Made by a program: the position numbers and the translations under genes. The notes below the pieces were generated by a model. It was not told the origin of the DNA. It saw only the letters and a program-made list of their open reading frames with translations, and ran no database searches. A DNA stretch of 64,000 nt from JBMNCQ01 sp049366715 (GTDB taxonomy: Bacteria; Bacillota; Peptococcia; Peptococcales; BICA1-8): NCBI GenBank assembly GCA_049366715.1, contig JBMNCQ010000065.1:62001-126000 (forward strand), in the 5' to 3' direction. Within the stretch, counting starts at the first letter, position 1; every line of letters starts with the position of its first letter. Positions 1 to 9,327 of this stretch are shown here, piece after piece.

Positions 1-452
1 TTCCCAGGAGAGTGACCCTGTTAAAAGAAATCGCGTTGGATAAATATCAAGGAACTGTTAAGGCGGAGGTTGCTGCTCCGGACGGCATCCGGAAACTCTG
101 GCAGGGAGTGAGGGAATTTCAATATTCAGCAGTTATACAGGAAGGGCAGGAGATTCTTTATAGCAGTTCATTTTCTAAACTTGCTGCTCTAGCACTTGAA
201 TTAGAGGATTTATTAGCCGGACATAAACATTTAATGCTCCAGATTAACGGCAATACAGGGACCGGTACGATTATTCTCCCGAAGGCGGCAGGTTCCGGAG
301 TAAAGAAAGATATTTATAAGGCTGTCGAAACGGCAGGGGGAAAAATTTTCAATAAAAACAGAGCAGTTAAGGGGCTGGATTCGATCGGGAATAAACTGAG
401 AAAGGCTTTTGACCCCAGTGGGATATCATTTTGGGCAGGTGAGGAAAGATGA
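1..452 (+). CDS. glcE: Glycolate/lactate oxidase FAD subunit GlcE-like, C-terminal part (5' end outside window)
   Basis: The reading frame is already open at base 3 and ends at the TGA at 450-452. About 146 residues remain of a protein usually 350-400 residues long. The GTG at 12 has an AGGAG only one base upstream, too close to be its ribosome site, so the gene is taken as truncated by the window edge. The C-terminal half of GlcE-type flavoproteins is recognisable, including the closing motif LRKAFDPSGI. The family feeds electrons from 2-hydroxyacid oxidation through the GlcDEF complex. The stop overlaps the glcD start (ATGA), indicating translational coupling. Assignment rests on that motif and on the following glcD and glcF. 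Confidence 0.8.
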   Translation, partial: PRRVTLLKEIALDKYQGTVKAEVAAPDGIRKLWQGVREFQYSAVIQEGQEILYSSSFSKLAALALELEDLLAGHKHLMLQINGNTGTGTIILPKAAGSGVKKDIYKAVETAGGKIFNKNRAVKGLDSIGNKLRKAFDPSGISFWAGEER

Positions 453-1834
453 ATAATTCTCAAATCGGTTATTTACAGAAAATTGTAGGCCGGCAGAATA
501 TGTGTAAAACAAAAGAAGAATTGCTGGTGTATGAATATGATGCCACTTTATTAAAAGGAGCTCCCGAAGTGATTATTTTTCCCGAAACTACCCGGCAGGT
601 TTCAGAAATTTTAGCTTTTTCCTATCAGGAAGGTATTCCTGTAAATACCAGAGGTGCGGGGACCAATCTTAGCGGGGGAACTATTCCTGACCAGGGCGGG
701 ATAGCTTTGGTTATGACGAAAATGAACAAAATTTTAGAGATGAACCTGTCTGATCAATATGTAGTGGTGGAACCGGGTGTTATTAACCAGGAATTGCAGG
801 ATCTGCTTTTACCATACGGATATTATTATCCTCCTGACCCGGCAAGTATGAAAGCCTGTACCATTGGCGGCAATATAGGTGAATGTTCCGGCGGACCCCG
901 GTGTCTTAAATATGGTGTTACCAGGGATTATGTGCTGGGGATGGAAATCGTTTTAAGTACAGGTGAAATAGTAGAGGTAGGCAGCAAAGATCAGGTTTAT
1001 AACGAGGACTTGGAAATATGCAAATTAATGACCGGTTCGGAAGGGACTCTGGGTGTTTTTACAAAGATATATTTAAAGATCAAGAAAATGCCTGAAGCCA
1101 GTAAGACTATGCTCTGTACATTCAACGGGGTTAAAGATGCCAGTAAAACGGTAGCCAATATTGTTAGTGCCGGTATAGTACCCACAACCTTAGAATTAAT
1201 GGATAATCTGCTTATTAATTGTGCGGAAGATTTTACAGGCCTTGGTCTGGATAGAGAGGCAGCTGCCCTTTTATTAATAGAGGTGGACGGGTTTAAAGAA
1301 GAACTTGACCGGCAGGCTCTGGTAATTCAGCAAATATGTGAAAGGAACAAAGTTAAAGAATTTAAAATTGCCCAGTCACGAACTGAGGTGGACCGGCTTT
1401 GGACGGCCAGAAGGACGGTAATAGGTGCCGTTGCCAGAAAGCGGCCTTCCTACTCTTTGCAGGATGTAACAGTGCCTCGCAATAAGCTGCCTGATATTGT
1501 AGAAGAGATCGTAAGCATTTCGGAAGAATATCAGCTTCCCATTGGCGTATTGGCTCATGCCGGTGACGGCAATCTCCATCCTTTAGTATTGTTTGACGAA
1601 AGAGATGAGGAAGAGGTTAAAAAAGTTCATGAAGCGGAATACAAGATCTGTAAAGCTGCTCTTGCCTTGGGCGGTACATTAAGCGGAGAACACGGTATCG
1701 GCTTATTAAAAAGGCCTTTCTTAGCGCAAGAGTTCTCCCCGGAGGTTCTAAAATTAAAAAAGCAGATTATGCTGGCCTTTGATCCTCAAAATATTCTTAA
1801 TCCTGATAAGATACTGGAGGTAGGAAAACAGTGA
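449..1834 (+). CDS. glcD: FAD-linked 2-hydroxyacid (glycolate/D-lactate) oxidase subunit GlcD
   Basis: This 461-residue protein has the normal family length. The PCMH-type FAD-binding region contains RGAGTNLSGG near residue 68. The C-terminal FAD-oxidase domain carries HAGDGNLHP near residue 371 and GEHGIG near residue 413, a signature of the D-lactate dehydrogenase/GlcD family. It oxidises glycolate, D-lactate or a related 2-hydroxyacid using FAD and passes electrons to the FeS subunit. It overlaps glcE by four bases and the next gene by four bases (GTGA), so the three are one operon. The sequence does not fix the substrate: glycolate, lactate and other 2-hydroxyacids are all possible. Confidence 0.92.
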   Translation: MNNSQIGYLQKIVGRQNMCKTKEELLVYEYDATLLKGAPEVIIFPETTRQVSEILAFSYQEGIPVNTRGAGTNLSGGTIPDQGGIALVMTKMNKILEMNLSDQYVVVEPGVINQELQDLLLPYGYYYPPDPASMKACTIGGNIGECSGGPRCLKYGVTRDYVLGMEIVLSTGEIVEVGSKDQVYNEDLEICKLMTGSEGTLGVFTKIYLKIKKMPEASKTMLCTFNGVKDASKTVANIVSAGIVPTTLELMDNLLINCAEDFTGLGLDREAAALLLIEVDGFKEELDRQALVIQQICERNKVKEFKIAQSRTEVDRLWTARRTVIGAVARKRPSYSLQDVTVPRNKLPDIVEEIVSISEEYQLPIGVLAHAGDGNLHPLVLFDERDEEEVKKVHEAEYKICKAALALGGTLSGEHGIGLLKRPFLAQEFSPEVLKLKKQIMLAFDPQNILNPDKILEVGKQ

Positions 1835-3078
1835 GCATCTTGAATTGGGAAAAAAATTATGAATTATTAAATACCTGTAATAAGTGCGGCTTTTGTGTGC
1901 AAGGGTGCAGCGTTTATAAAGAACATCTGAACGAGGCCTATGGTACACGGGGCAGGTTAAGGTTAATAAAGGCAGTAGCAGACGGGGAACTGGAAAGAAC
2001 TGATTTTTATGAAAAAATTATTAACAGTTGTTTAATGTGCGGAGAATGTTCGAAGAACTGTCCCAGCGGTGTTCAGGGGCACCGCCTGATTCAAATGGCC
2101 CGTGAAGATTTAGCCCGGGAGAAGGGCAGTTCCTTGACAAAGAAGGTCTCCCTTAATAATATATTGCCGAATAACAGCTTAAGAAGGCTGTCCTTTAAAT
2201 CCCTGCGTACTTTAAAAGCTGCGGTTTTCGATACCCTTCCGGCTTTTCATACGATCAGAGGGATTAACTTAAAATCTTTAAATATTGAGAAAAAAGATTT
2301 TCTTGCCGGTTATCAGGCGCAGAGGATGGACCAACCCAAACTTAGAATAGGATTTTTTGTAGGATGCATGATGAATCATACGATGATAGAAGCGGCGAAA
2401 TCCCTGGTGCGGGTATTGAATAATGAAGGCTGCGAGGTAATTGTACCTAAGGAACAGCGTTGCTGCGGTACTCCTTCGTATACTTACGGACAGACTTATA
2501 AGGCTAAAGAGCTGGCTCTTCACAATATCAAGTTGTTTAACGAGGAAAAGGTGGATTTTATTGTAACCGGATGTGCATCTTGTGGCAGTATGCTCAAAAA
2601 TTATGCCGATATTTTTGCCGAAGATGAAGAATTCAGCGCAGCTGCTCTGGATTTTGCCAAGAAGGTAAGGGACCTGACCGTACTCTTAGTAGATGATATG
2701 AAAATAGACATAACCAAGAAAGCGAGTAATTTGCAAGGAAAAATAACTTACCATGATCCCTGTCATTTAGTGAGGGGCCAGAATGTTACCTTACAGCCCC
2801 GCAAGATCTTAAAAGCCATTAAAGGTTCGGATTATGTGGAAATGCCGGGAGCAAGCAAATGCTGTGGGGCAAGTGGTATGTTCCAGTTTTTCTATCCCCA
2901 GGAATCTACAAGTATTAGTAATAAAAAAGTAGAAAATATTGCTAAAACCGAGGCAGACTATGTTGTCACGAATTGTCCCGCTTGTTATCACCGCATTAAA
3001 GGAAGCCTGGAAATTAACAAGCAGCCGCAAAAAGTACTGCACATTGCCGAAATATTGGATCCCAACAATATATGCTAA
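1831..3078 (+). CDS. glcF: Glycolate/lactate oxidase iron-sulfur subunit GlcF
   Basis: A 415-residue protein starting at GTG 1831, overlapping glcD. Two [4Fe-4S] ferredoxin motifs lie in the N-terminus (CNKCGFCVQGC near residue 14, then CLMCGECSKNCP near residue 66). Two cysteine-rich CCG domains follow (CCGTPSYTYG and CCGASGMFQFF), the arrangement of GlcF/LutA/HdrB-like proteins. It should accept electrons from GlcD/GlcE flavins and pass them to a membrane or soluble acceptor. There are no membrane segments, so the complex is cytoplasmic or peripheral. A hairpin terminator follows 10 bases after the stop, closing the operon. Confidence 0.92.
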   Translation: MSILNWEKNYELLNTCNKCGFCVQGCSVYKEHLNEAYGTRGRLRLIKAVADGELERTDFYEKIINSCLMCGECSKNCPSGVQGHRLIQMAREDLAREKGSSLTKKVSLNNILPNNSLRRLSFKSLRTLKAAVFDTLPAFHTIRGINLKSLNIEKKDFLAGYQAQRMDQPKLRIGFFVGCMMNHTMIEAAKSLVRVLNNEGCEVIVPKEQRCCGTPSYTYGQTYKAKELALHNIKLFNEEKVDFIVTGCASCGSMLKNYADIFAEDEEFSAAALDFAKKVRDLTVLLVDDMKIDITKKASNLQGKITYHDPCHLVRGQNVTLQPRKILKAIKGSDYVEMPGASKCCGASGMFQFFYPQESTSISNKKVENIAKTEADYVVTNCPACYHRIKGSLEINKQPQKVLHIAEILDPNNIC

Positions 3079-3088
3079 AAACTTCGGG

Positions 3089-3115
3089 AGCGATGCTTGG
3101 CAAGCATCGCTTTTT
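3089..3115 (+). terminator. Intrinsic terminator of glcEDF
   Basis: Ten-base perfect arms (AGCGATGCTT / AAGCATCGCT) with a GGC loop, followed by TTTT, 10 bases after the glcF stop. Confidence 0.9.
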
Positions 3116-3213
3116 AATATAATAAATATTTCTTAATCATATATATTAAGTTTATACATTATTTGCAGAAATTCCGATAAAGATTAGATAACTTTCAGTA
3201 GAGGAGGCGGATT

Positions 3214-3387
3214 ATGCAGGCTTTTTTGATTAAAATAGTTGATACTAACGGGGTGGTATCGGAGGATAGGGTCTTTTTGAGCAGGGAAGAAGCTGAGAGT
3301 TATGTAAGAGAAGAGGAAAAAAAAAGTAACGGCTGGGAACTGCAAATATTTCAGTGCCCCTTAGAAGTCAGTAAAGATAGCAATTAG
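3214..3387 (+). CDS. Small hypothetical protein, 57 aa
   Basis: Short open frame from ATG 3214 to TAG 3387 behind a strong GAGGAGG site (3201-3207). It is bounded by the glcF terminator upstream and its own terminator downstream, so it looks like an independent gene. The peptide starts MQAFLIKIVD, has a very charged middle (EEAESYVREEEKK) and ends with WELQIFQCPL. No signal peptide or membrane segment is visible. I do not recognise a family. The clean ribosome site, the flanking terminators and the stop-free frame are the support. Confidence 0.65.
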   Translation: MQAFLIKIVDTNGVVSEDRVFLSREEAESYVREEEKKSNGWELQIFQCPLEVSKDSN

Positions 3388-3411
3388 GATAAGCTTTCCT
3401 TTAAGAATGGC

Positions 3412-3441
3412 AGTCCTTTTCCGTGAGAAGGGCTATTTTTT
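3412..3441 (+). terminator. Intrinsic terminator after the 57-aa gene
   Basis: Ten-base-pair stem (two G-U pairs) AGTCCTTTTC / GAGAAGGGCT with a CGT loop, followed by ATTTTTTT. Confidence 0.85.
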
Positions 3442-3526
3442 TACCTTTATTTTATAACAAAAGTTATAATATTATAAAAAAAGACATTTAGTTTCTAATA
3501 ATTTCATATATAAACATAATATTACC

Positions 3527-3556
3527 TTGAAATTTATATGAATATTTAAGTATAAT
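3527..3556 (+). promoter_or_regulatory. Sigma-A-type promoter of the OadG-like gene
   Basis: TTGAAA at 3527-3532 and TATAAT at 3551-3556 with an 18-base spacer, 64 bases upstream of the GTG start of the OadG-like gene. Confidence 0.6.
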
Positions 3557-3619
3557 TAAATAAAGAATCTTCTGTATAATTAAATGATTCTAATTTAGAG
3601 AAAGAGGAGGGTGTTTTAA

Positions 3620-3940
3620 GTGTTTGGCTTAAAAGTAACATTACTGGGAATGGGGACGGTGTTTGTTTCATTATGCGTGATCATGCTTTTAATTCAATTA
3701 CAGTCAAAAATACTTTCTCCCCAACCTAAAGAGAAAGCGGAGAGTATTGCTCCTATCCCCCAACCGGTACAAACTGTACCTGTCAAAGAAGATGATTCTG
3801 ATGAAATTGCTGCGGTTATTGCAGCAGCCATTGCTGCTTGTGAAAGTAAAGTGGTGATCCGGAATATTAAACGAGTCCCCGGAAATGCCGGTAGTGTGTG
3901 GGCTTCGGCAAGCAGAGCGGAAGCTATGCAGAATTTTTAG
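3620..3940 (+). CDS. OadG-family sodium-pump decarboxylase gamma subunit-like protein
   Basis: A 106-residue protein starting at GTG 3620 behind GAGGAGGG. One N-terminal membrane helix (GMGTVFVSLCVIMLLI, about residues 10-28) is followed by a Pro/Glu/Lys-rich linker. The C-terminus has an alanine-rich helix (EIAAVIAAAIAAC) and ends in a VWASASRAEAMQNF tail. This is the layout of OadG, the gamma subunit that assembles and anchors biotin-dependent Na+ pumping decarboxylases. No alpha or beta subunit lies nearby. It has its own promoter and terminator, so it either partners an unlinked pump or has drifted to another role. Family assignment is fairly safe, function less so. Confidence 0.75.
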   Translation: MFGLKVTLLGMGTVFVSLCVIMLLIQLQSKILSPQPKEKAESIAPIPQPVQTVPVKEDDSDEIAAVIAAAIAACESKVVIRNIKRVPGNAGSVWASASRAEAMQNF

Positions 3941-3953
3941 AGATTGATAGAGA

Positions 3954-3984
3954 GAGCCAGGGTTTAATACCCTGGTTCTTTTCT
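3954..3984 (+). terminator. Intrinsic terminator of the OadG-like gene
   Basis: Nine-base-pair stem GAGCCAGGG / CCCTGGTTC (one G-U) with a 7-base loop and a TTTTC tail, 14 bases after the stop. Confidence 0.8.
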
Positions 3985-4167
3985 ATTGTGAAAATATTTA
4001 ACAGAAATTTCGATGTAAACCTATTTACTATTCGCCAAAACATGATAATATTGAACTAGGTAAACTAAAATAATGAAAATAGTGAAAGAATATGATCTTT
4101 GTTTAAATATAATTTATAATTATCAGTCATACTTAGTAAAATAGCTAATAATTAAGAATAAAAATGA

Positions 4168-4758
4168 ATGTTTTGGTTGGGAAATTGGTTGGAGGGGGTA
4201 ATTATAATTAGAGATAAAATTATTTCAGCTTTTATAGAACTTGCCAAAACCCGGGGATTATGTAAAATTACGATGGATGAATTGGCGGCCCAAACAGGTA
4301 TCAGCAAAAGAACGATTTATAATTATTTCCGGAGCAAGGATGAAGTATTGGAAGCGGTAGTTGATAAAATGATCGAAGAATTGGGGGCGGCCATCGATAT
4401 TCTCTTAAGTAAAAATAAAAAACCAAGTGAAGTATTTAATCAAATTCCGGAGGTTTTTCTCCGGATTAGTGAGGATATCTTGCCGCCCTTAGCTTTGAGT
4501 GACTTAAACCAGTATTATCCCCGTTTTTGGAGACGAATTGACGAGTTTAGGCTGGCTAAACTAGGCATGGTAATCAAAAAATTGCTGGAGAATACGGATA
4601 ATCAAGTAATTAGAGATATAGACCACCGCATCATTACGGTGGCCATGTTGGCTTCTTTGCAAGCTGTTGCCAATCCTGAGTTTATCTTAAACAATAATTT
4701 AACTTTGGAATATACTGTACACGATTTAAGCAAATTCTTTAAAAATATTTTCGGATGA
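4168..4758 (+). CDS. TetR-family transcriptional regulator (start uncertain)
   Basis: A TetR-type helix-turn-helix is clear (ITMDELAAQTGISKRTIYNYF near residues 35-55), followed by an alpha-helical ligand-binding domain ending near residue 196. The only conventional start, ATG 4168, has no ribosome site. A strong GGAGGGGG at 4191-4198 lies inside the frame and is followed at normal spacing by ATA 4204 or ATT 4207, which would give a protein beginning (M)RDKIISAFIELA, the usual TetR N-terminus. The gene stands 54 bases upstream of the activase in the same direction and probably regulates it. The ligand is unknown. Confidence 0.85.
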   Translation: MFWLGNWLEGVIIIRDKIISAFIELAKTRGLCKITMDELAAQTGISKRTIYNYFRSKDEVLEAVVDKMIEELGAAIDILLSKNKKPSEVFNQIPEVFLRISEDILPPLALSDLNQYYPRFWRRIDEFRLAKLGMVIKKLLENTDNQVIRDIDHRIITVAMLASLQAVANPEFILNNNLTLEYTVHDLSKFFKNIFG

Positions 4759-4812
4759 TATTTTTTTCGGTAGATATTAGTTTTTCATTAATTATTATGA
4801 GGTGACCAATTG

Positions 4813-7800
4813 ATGAAAAGGGTATTTCATATGGGCTTGGATATTGGTTCTACAACGGTAAAAGTTGTTTTGCTGGATGAGCTGAATCATATTGTTTATA
4901 GTGATTATCAACGCCATTTTTCCGATATCAAAGACACAGTAATTAATACATTCGGTGCAGTTTATAAAAAGTTTTATAACAGCTATGTAACTTTAAGGGT
5001 CACGGGCTCCGGAGGTTTTAATATTGCCAAAAGTCTTAATGTTCCTTTTATACAGGAAGTTATCGCTTGTGTAAATGCTATTGAAACATATATTCCCGCT
5101 ACGGATGTTGCAATCGAACTGGGGGGCGAGGATGCCAAGATAACCTATCTTAATTCTAAAGACCAGCGGATGAACGGGTCCTGTGCCGGCGGGACAGGAG
5201 CATTTATCGATCAAATGTCTGCTTTGCTGAAAACAGACCCCCAGGGATTAAATGAACTGGCCAAAAATCATAAAATGTTATATCCGGTAGCTTCCCGGTG
5301 TGGGGTATTTGCCAAAACAGACGTGCAAGCTCTACTGAATGACGGCATTGCCAGGGAGGATGTTGCGGCGTCGATTTTCCAAGCCGTGGTAAATCAGACC
5401 ATCGGAGGATTAGCTTGTGGTAAGCCGATCCGGGGGAATGTCGCTTTTTTAGGAGGACCGTTATATTTTTTATCGGAATTGCGTACCAGGTTTATTCAAA
5501 CTCTGAATTTGCAGGGGAATAATATCATTGCCCCGGAAAATTCCCAATATTATGTAGCTTTAGGTGCAGCCTTGCATTCCAAAAGCAGTAAGCCCATTGA
5601 TTTTACGAAAATTTATAAAAAAACGGATCATTTATTTCGGAAGAATAATGAAGATGAAATAATAAAACTGGAGCCTCTTTTTCGTGATGCTGAAGATTAT
5701 GCAGCTTTCCGGCAAAGACATGGACAGAATAAAGTAACCAAAGGGGAATTAGTCAGCGGCGCCGGAAAGTGTTACCTGGGGGTTGATGCAGGCTCAACAA
5801 CGACAAAAATCGCTCTTATTGATGAAAACAGCAACCTGCTTTATTCTTTCTACGGGAGTAATGAAGGCAGTCCCCTGCGTTCTACCGGCAGTGCTTTAAA
5901 AGACCTTTTTGAAAAGCTGCCCGGGGGTGTGGAAATCGTTTATTCCGCTGTTACCGGGTATGGAGAAGGTTTGATTAAAGCTGCTTTAAAAATTGATATC
6001 GGCGAAGTTGAAACAATCGCTCACTATAAAGCAGCCGAACATTTTAGCAAGGATGTCGATTTGATTTTGGATATTGGTGGTCAGGATATGAAGTGCATGA
6101 AGATTAAAAATGGCGTGATTGATCATATTATGCTTAATGAAGCCTGCTCTTCCGGCTGCGGTTCGTTTATTCAGACCTTTGCCTCGTCCCTGAATATGCG
6201 TGTGCAGGACTTTGCAGACCGGGGCTTGTTTTCTGCTGAACCTGTAGATTTAGGGACACGTTGCACCGTATTTATGAATTCTAAGGTTAAACAGGCTCAA
6301 AAAGAAGGAGTTGATGTAGGGGGAATTTCTGCCGGCATTGCCTATTCTGTTATTAAGAATGCCCTTTATAAAGTAATCAAGCTCCGGGATGCCGGCCAGT
6401 TAGGAGATAAAATCGTTGTTCAAGGCGGTACTTTTTATAATGATGCGGTACTGAGAAGTTTGGAAAAAATCACCGGCAAAGAAGTTGTCCGTCCGGATAT
6501 TGCAGGTATTATGGGTGCTTTTGGAGCTGCTTTGATCGCAAAAGAACGCTATACGGCAGGGTATCAAACCCAGCTTCTTAATTTAGCTGAATTAAACAGT
6601 TTTACCAGCCGGACGTCCATGAGAAACTGCAATTTTTGCGGGAACCGTTGTTTATTAACAATCAATAAATTCCCCGACGGGAAAGAATATATTACCGGAA
6701 ACCGTTGTGAGCGGGGGGCAGGTTTAGCCAAATCCGCTGCCCGGCTGCCGAATTTATTTACCTATAAGTATAATCTCATGTTTAATTATAAACCGCTGCC
6801 GGCTCAGGAAGCGAAAAGAGGCACGATCGGTATTCCCCGGGTTTTGAATATGTATGAACATTATCCTTTCTGGTTTACATTTTTTAGCCAGTTAGGTTTC
6901 AGGGTAGTGATTTCACCCCGTTCGTCGGCGAAGATATTCAATTTGGGGATGGAGACGATCCCTTCGGAATCTTTATGTTATCCGGCTAAGCTTGTTAATG
7001 GTCATATCATGAGTTTGGTCAATTCAGGCATCAAAAATATTTTTTATCCTTGTATCCCCTGGGATATCAAAGAACAGGAGGAAGCGGACAATCATTTTAA
7101 TTGTCCCATTGTGACCTCTTATCCTGAAGCGGTTAAGGCCAATATGGAGGTATTGAGGGTTGAGGACGTTAATTTTATCCACCCCTTCTTACCTTTTAAC
7201 AATCCGGAACGTATGCAGAAGCGCCTGACTGAAGAACTGCGGTTCTTGAAAATACCTGAAAAAGAAATTTCTCTTGCGCTAAACGAAGCTTACCTTGAAC
7301 TGGAAAAAGTTAAGCTGATGATTAGACAGGAGGGGGAAGAAGTAGTCCGTATCTTAAAGAAAGACGGACTTAAAGGTATCGTTCTTGCCGGGAGACCCTA
7401 TCACGTCGATCCGGAAATAAACCATGGAATTTCCGAAATGATAACTTCCTTAGGTTTAGCTGTACTTACTGAGGACTCTGTTGCCCACTTGGGGAAAATT
7501 GAAAGACCCCTTAATGTGGTCGACCAGTGGGCTTATCATTCCCGTCTCTATGCAGCGGCCAGCTTCGTTGCCCGGGAAAAGAACCTCGAACTGGTGCAGT
7601 TGAATTCTTTTGGCTGTGGTCTTGATGCAGTTACTACAGACCAGGTTCAGGAAATATTAGAAAGATACGGTAAGGTATATACTTTGCTTAAGATAGATGA
7701 AATAAATAATTTAGGGGCAGCCAAGATACGCTTGCGCTCCTTGCTTGCGGCTATGAAAGAAAGGGAAAAACAGCGTTTTGAACCCAGGAGATTAAAAAAA

Positions 7801-9087
7801 CTGCCTGAAAGAGTACCTTTTACAAAGGAAATGAAAGAAAGCCATACAATTATCGTGCCGCAGATGTCACCGATTCATTTTCAATTTATTGAGACTGCTT
7901 TTCGCATTGAAGGTTATCAGGTAGTCGTACTCAATGAAGCTACGGAAGCAGATATAAATGAAGGATTAATCTATGTGAATAATGATGCCTGCTATCCTTC
8001 CATCGTAGTGGTCGGACAAATAATGGCGGCTTTGAAATCGGGAAAATATGACTTGAGCCGTACTTCAGTTGCGATTTCTCAAACAGGCGGGGGCTGCCGG
8101 GCGACAAACTATATTGCTTTTATCCGTAAAGCCCTTAGAGAAGCGGGAATGGAACAGATCCCGGTAATTTCGATTAATGCAGGCGGGTTAGAAAAAAATT
8201 CCGGATTTAAGTGGACGTTTTCCCTTTTGAACAGAAGTATAATGGCTCTGATTTACGGCGATTTGTTGATGAGGGTACTTTATGCGGTAAGGCCTTATGA
8301 GAAAAATAAAGGGTGGACGGATATGCTTTATCTTAAATGGGTGGATAAGTGTAAAGCATCTTTGCATAAAGCGGGTTTCAAAGAATTCTATAAGAATATT
8401 AAAGAAATTGTGCGAGACTTTGATACCATTGAAATTAATAATGAATTAAAGCCGAAGGTAGGGATAGTTGGCGAGATCCTTGTAAAATTTCATCCCGACG
8501 CGAATAATAATTTGGTGCAATTACTGGAGCGGGAAGGCGCTGAAGCAGTAGTACCGGACTTGACGGATTTTCTTCTGTATAGTGCCTATGACAGAATTTT
8601 TAATTATCAGAAGCTGGCCGGTTCCCGCAAAGAAGCGGTTTTTGGGAGGATAGCAATATCTCTGATTGAATTCTACCGTCAGGAAATGAAAAAATTTCTT
8701 GTGAAGAGCAAAAGATTCCATCCGCCGAAGACGATCTATGAGCTTGCTCAGGGGGCAGCTCCGATCCTGTCACTGGGAAATCAAACGGGCGAAGGATGGT
8801 TCTTAACGGCGGAAATGGTGGAATTAATTCAAAGCGGAGTCGATAATATTATTTGTGTTCAGCCCTTTGCCTGCCTGCCTAATCATATTACAGGCAAAGG
8901 TATGATTAATGAAATAAAAAGATTTTATCCAACTGCCAATATCGTAGCGATAGATTATGACCCCGGGGTTAGTGAAGTTAATCAATTTAACCGGATTAAG
9001 CTGATGCTTGCCAATGCCCAAAAAAATATCAAGCCTCCCCATAAACAGCAACGGAGGAAAACTCTGGAAGAGTATGTGTTTAATTAA
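4813..9087 (+). CDS. Giant BcrAD/HgdC-type acyl-CoA dehydratase activase with fused C-terminal CoA-protein domains
   Basis: A 1424-residue protein. ATG 4813 is chosen over the in-frame TTG 4810 because GAGGTGA (4799-4805) is then seven bases away. Two ASKHA ATPase domains occur in tandem: GLDIGSTTVK near residue 9 and GVDAGSTTTK near residue 321. Each has the two cysteines that in HgdC bind the shared [4Fe-4S] cluster (CAGGTGAF plus SRCGVFAKT; CSSGCGSF plus TRCTVFMNS). A four-cysteine motif follows (CNFCGNRC then NRCERG, about residue 602), then a DUF2229-like region and a 2-hydroxyglutaryl-CoA dehydratase-related C-terminus. Such proteins couple ATP hydrolysis to low-potential electron transfer. 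No separate HgdAB dehydratase is beside it. It probably forms a unit with the TetR gene. Confidence 0.88.
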   Translation: MKRVFHMGLDIGSTTVKVVLLDELNHIVYSDYQRHFSDIKDTVINTFGAVYKKFYNSYVTLRVTGSGGFNIAKSLNVPFIQEVIACVNAIETYIPATDVAIELGGEDAKITYLNSKDQRMNGSCAGGTGAFIDQMSALLKTDPQGLNELAKNHKMLYPVASRCGVFAKTDVQALLNDGIAREDVAASIFQAVVNQTIGGLACGKPIRGNVAFLGGPLYFLSELRTRFIQTLNLQGNNIIAPENSQYYVALGAALHSKSSKPIDFTKIYKKTDHLFRKNNEDEIIKLEPLFRDAEDYAAFRQRHGQNKVTKGELVSGAGKCYLGVDAGSTTTKIALIDENSNLLYSFYGSNEGSPLRSTGSALKDLFEKLPGGVEIVYSAVTGYGEGLIKAALKIDIGEVETIAHYKAAEHFSKDVDLILDIGGQDMKCMKIKNGVIDHIMLNEACSSGCGSFIQTFASSLNMRVQDFADRGLFSAEPVDLGTRCTVFMNSKVKQAQKEGVDVGGISAGIAYSVIKNALYKVIKLRDAGQLGDKIVVQGGTFYNDAVLRSLEKITGKEVVRPDIAGIMGAFGAALIAKERYTAGYQTQLLNLAELNSFTSRTSMRNCNFCGNRCLLTINKFPDGKEYITGNRCERGAGLAKSAARLPNLFTYKYNLMFNYKPLPAQEAKRGTIGIPRVLNMYEHYPFWFTFFSQLGFRVVISPRSSAKIFNLGMETIPSESLCYPAKLVNGHIMSLVNSGIKNIFYPCIPWDIKEQEEADNHFNCPIVTSYPEAVKANMEVLRVEDVNFIHPFLPFNNPERMQKRLTEELRFLKIPEKEISLALNEAYLELEKVKLMIRQEGEEVVRILKKDGLKGIVLAGRPYHVDPEINHGISEMITSLGLAVLTEDSVAHLGKIERPLNVVDQWAYHSRLYAAASFVAREKNLELVQLNSFGCGLDAVTTDQVQEILERYGKVYTLLKIDEINNLGAAKIRLRSLLAAMKEREKQRFEPRRLKKLPERVPFTKEMKESHTIIVPQMSPIHFQFIETAFRIEGYQVVVLNEATEADINEGLIYVNNDACYPSIVVVGQIMAALKSGKYDLSRTSVAISQTGGGCRATNYIAFIRKALREAGMEQIPVISINAGGLEKNSGFKWTFSLLNRSIMALIYGDLLMRVLYAVRPYEKNKGWTDMLYLKWVDKCKASLHKAGFKEFYKNIKEIVRDFDTIEINNELKPKVGIVGEILVKFHPDANNNLVQLLEREGAEAVVPDLTDFLLYSAYDRIFNYQKLAGSRKEAVFGRIAISLIEFYRQEMKKFLVKSKRFHPPKTIYELAQGAAPILSLGNQTGEGWFLTAEMVELIQSGVDNIICVQPFACLPNHITGKGMINEIKRFYPTANIVAIDYDPGVSEVNQFNRIKLMLANAQKNIKPPHKQQRRKTLEEYVFN

Positions 9088-9096
9088 AAATATAGC

Positions 9097-9133
9097 AAAA
9101 GGCTAACCTTTTAACGGGATTAGCCTTTCTTAT
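9097..9133 (+). terminator. Intrinsic terminator of the activase gene
   Basis: Perfect nine-base arms AAAGGCTAA / TTAGCCTTT, 13-base loop, T-rich tail. The 190 bases that follow up to the next gene are AT-rich and show no gene. Confidence 0.75.
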
Positions 9134-9327
9134 TGGGGGGCTGTTTTCTAAGGGGGAGAGCTTTAATTTTTCAATCCATTTTAACAGGGGACACATGTAG
9201 ACACTTACATAGTGATAGCCTTGTTCTTTTATATAAGAAACAATAACTTGTGAAGTTTATGTAAAAAAGTAGGAAATAATAAAGAATATTAGAATTATTT
9301 AAAAAAATATTAAAAGGAGGAATCAGC

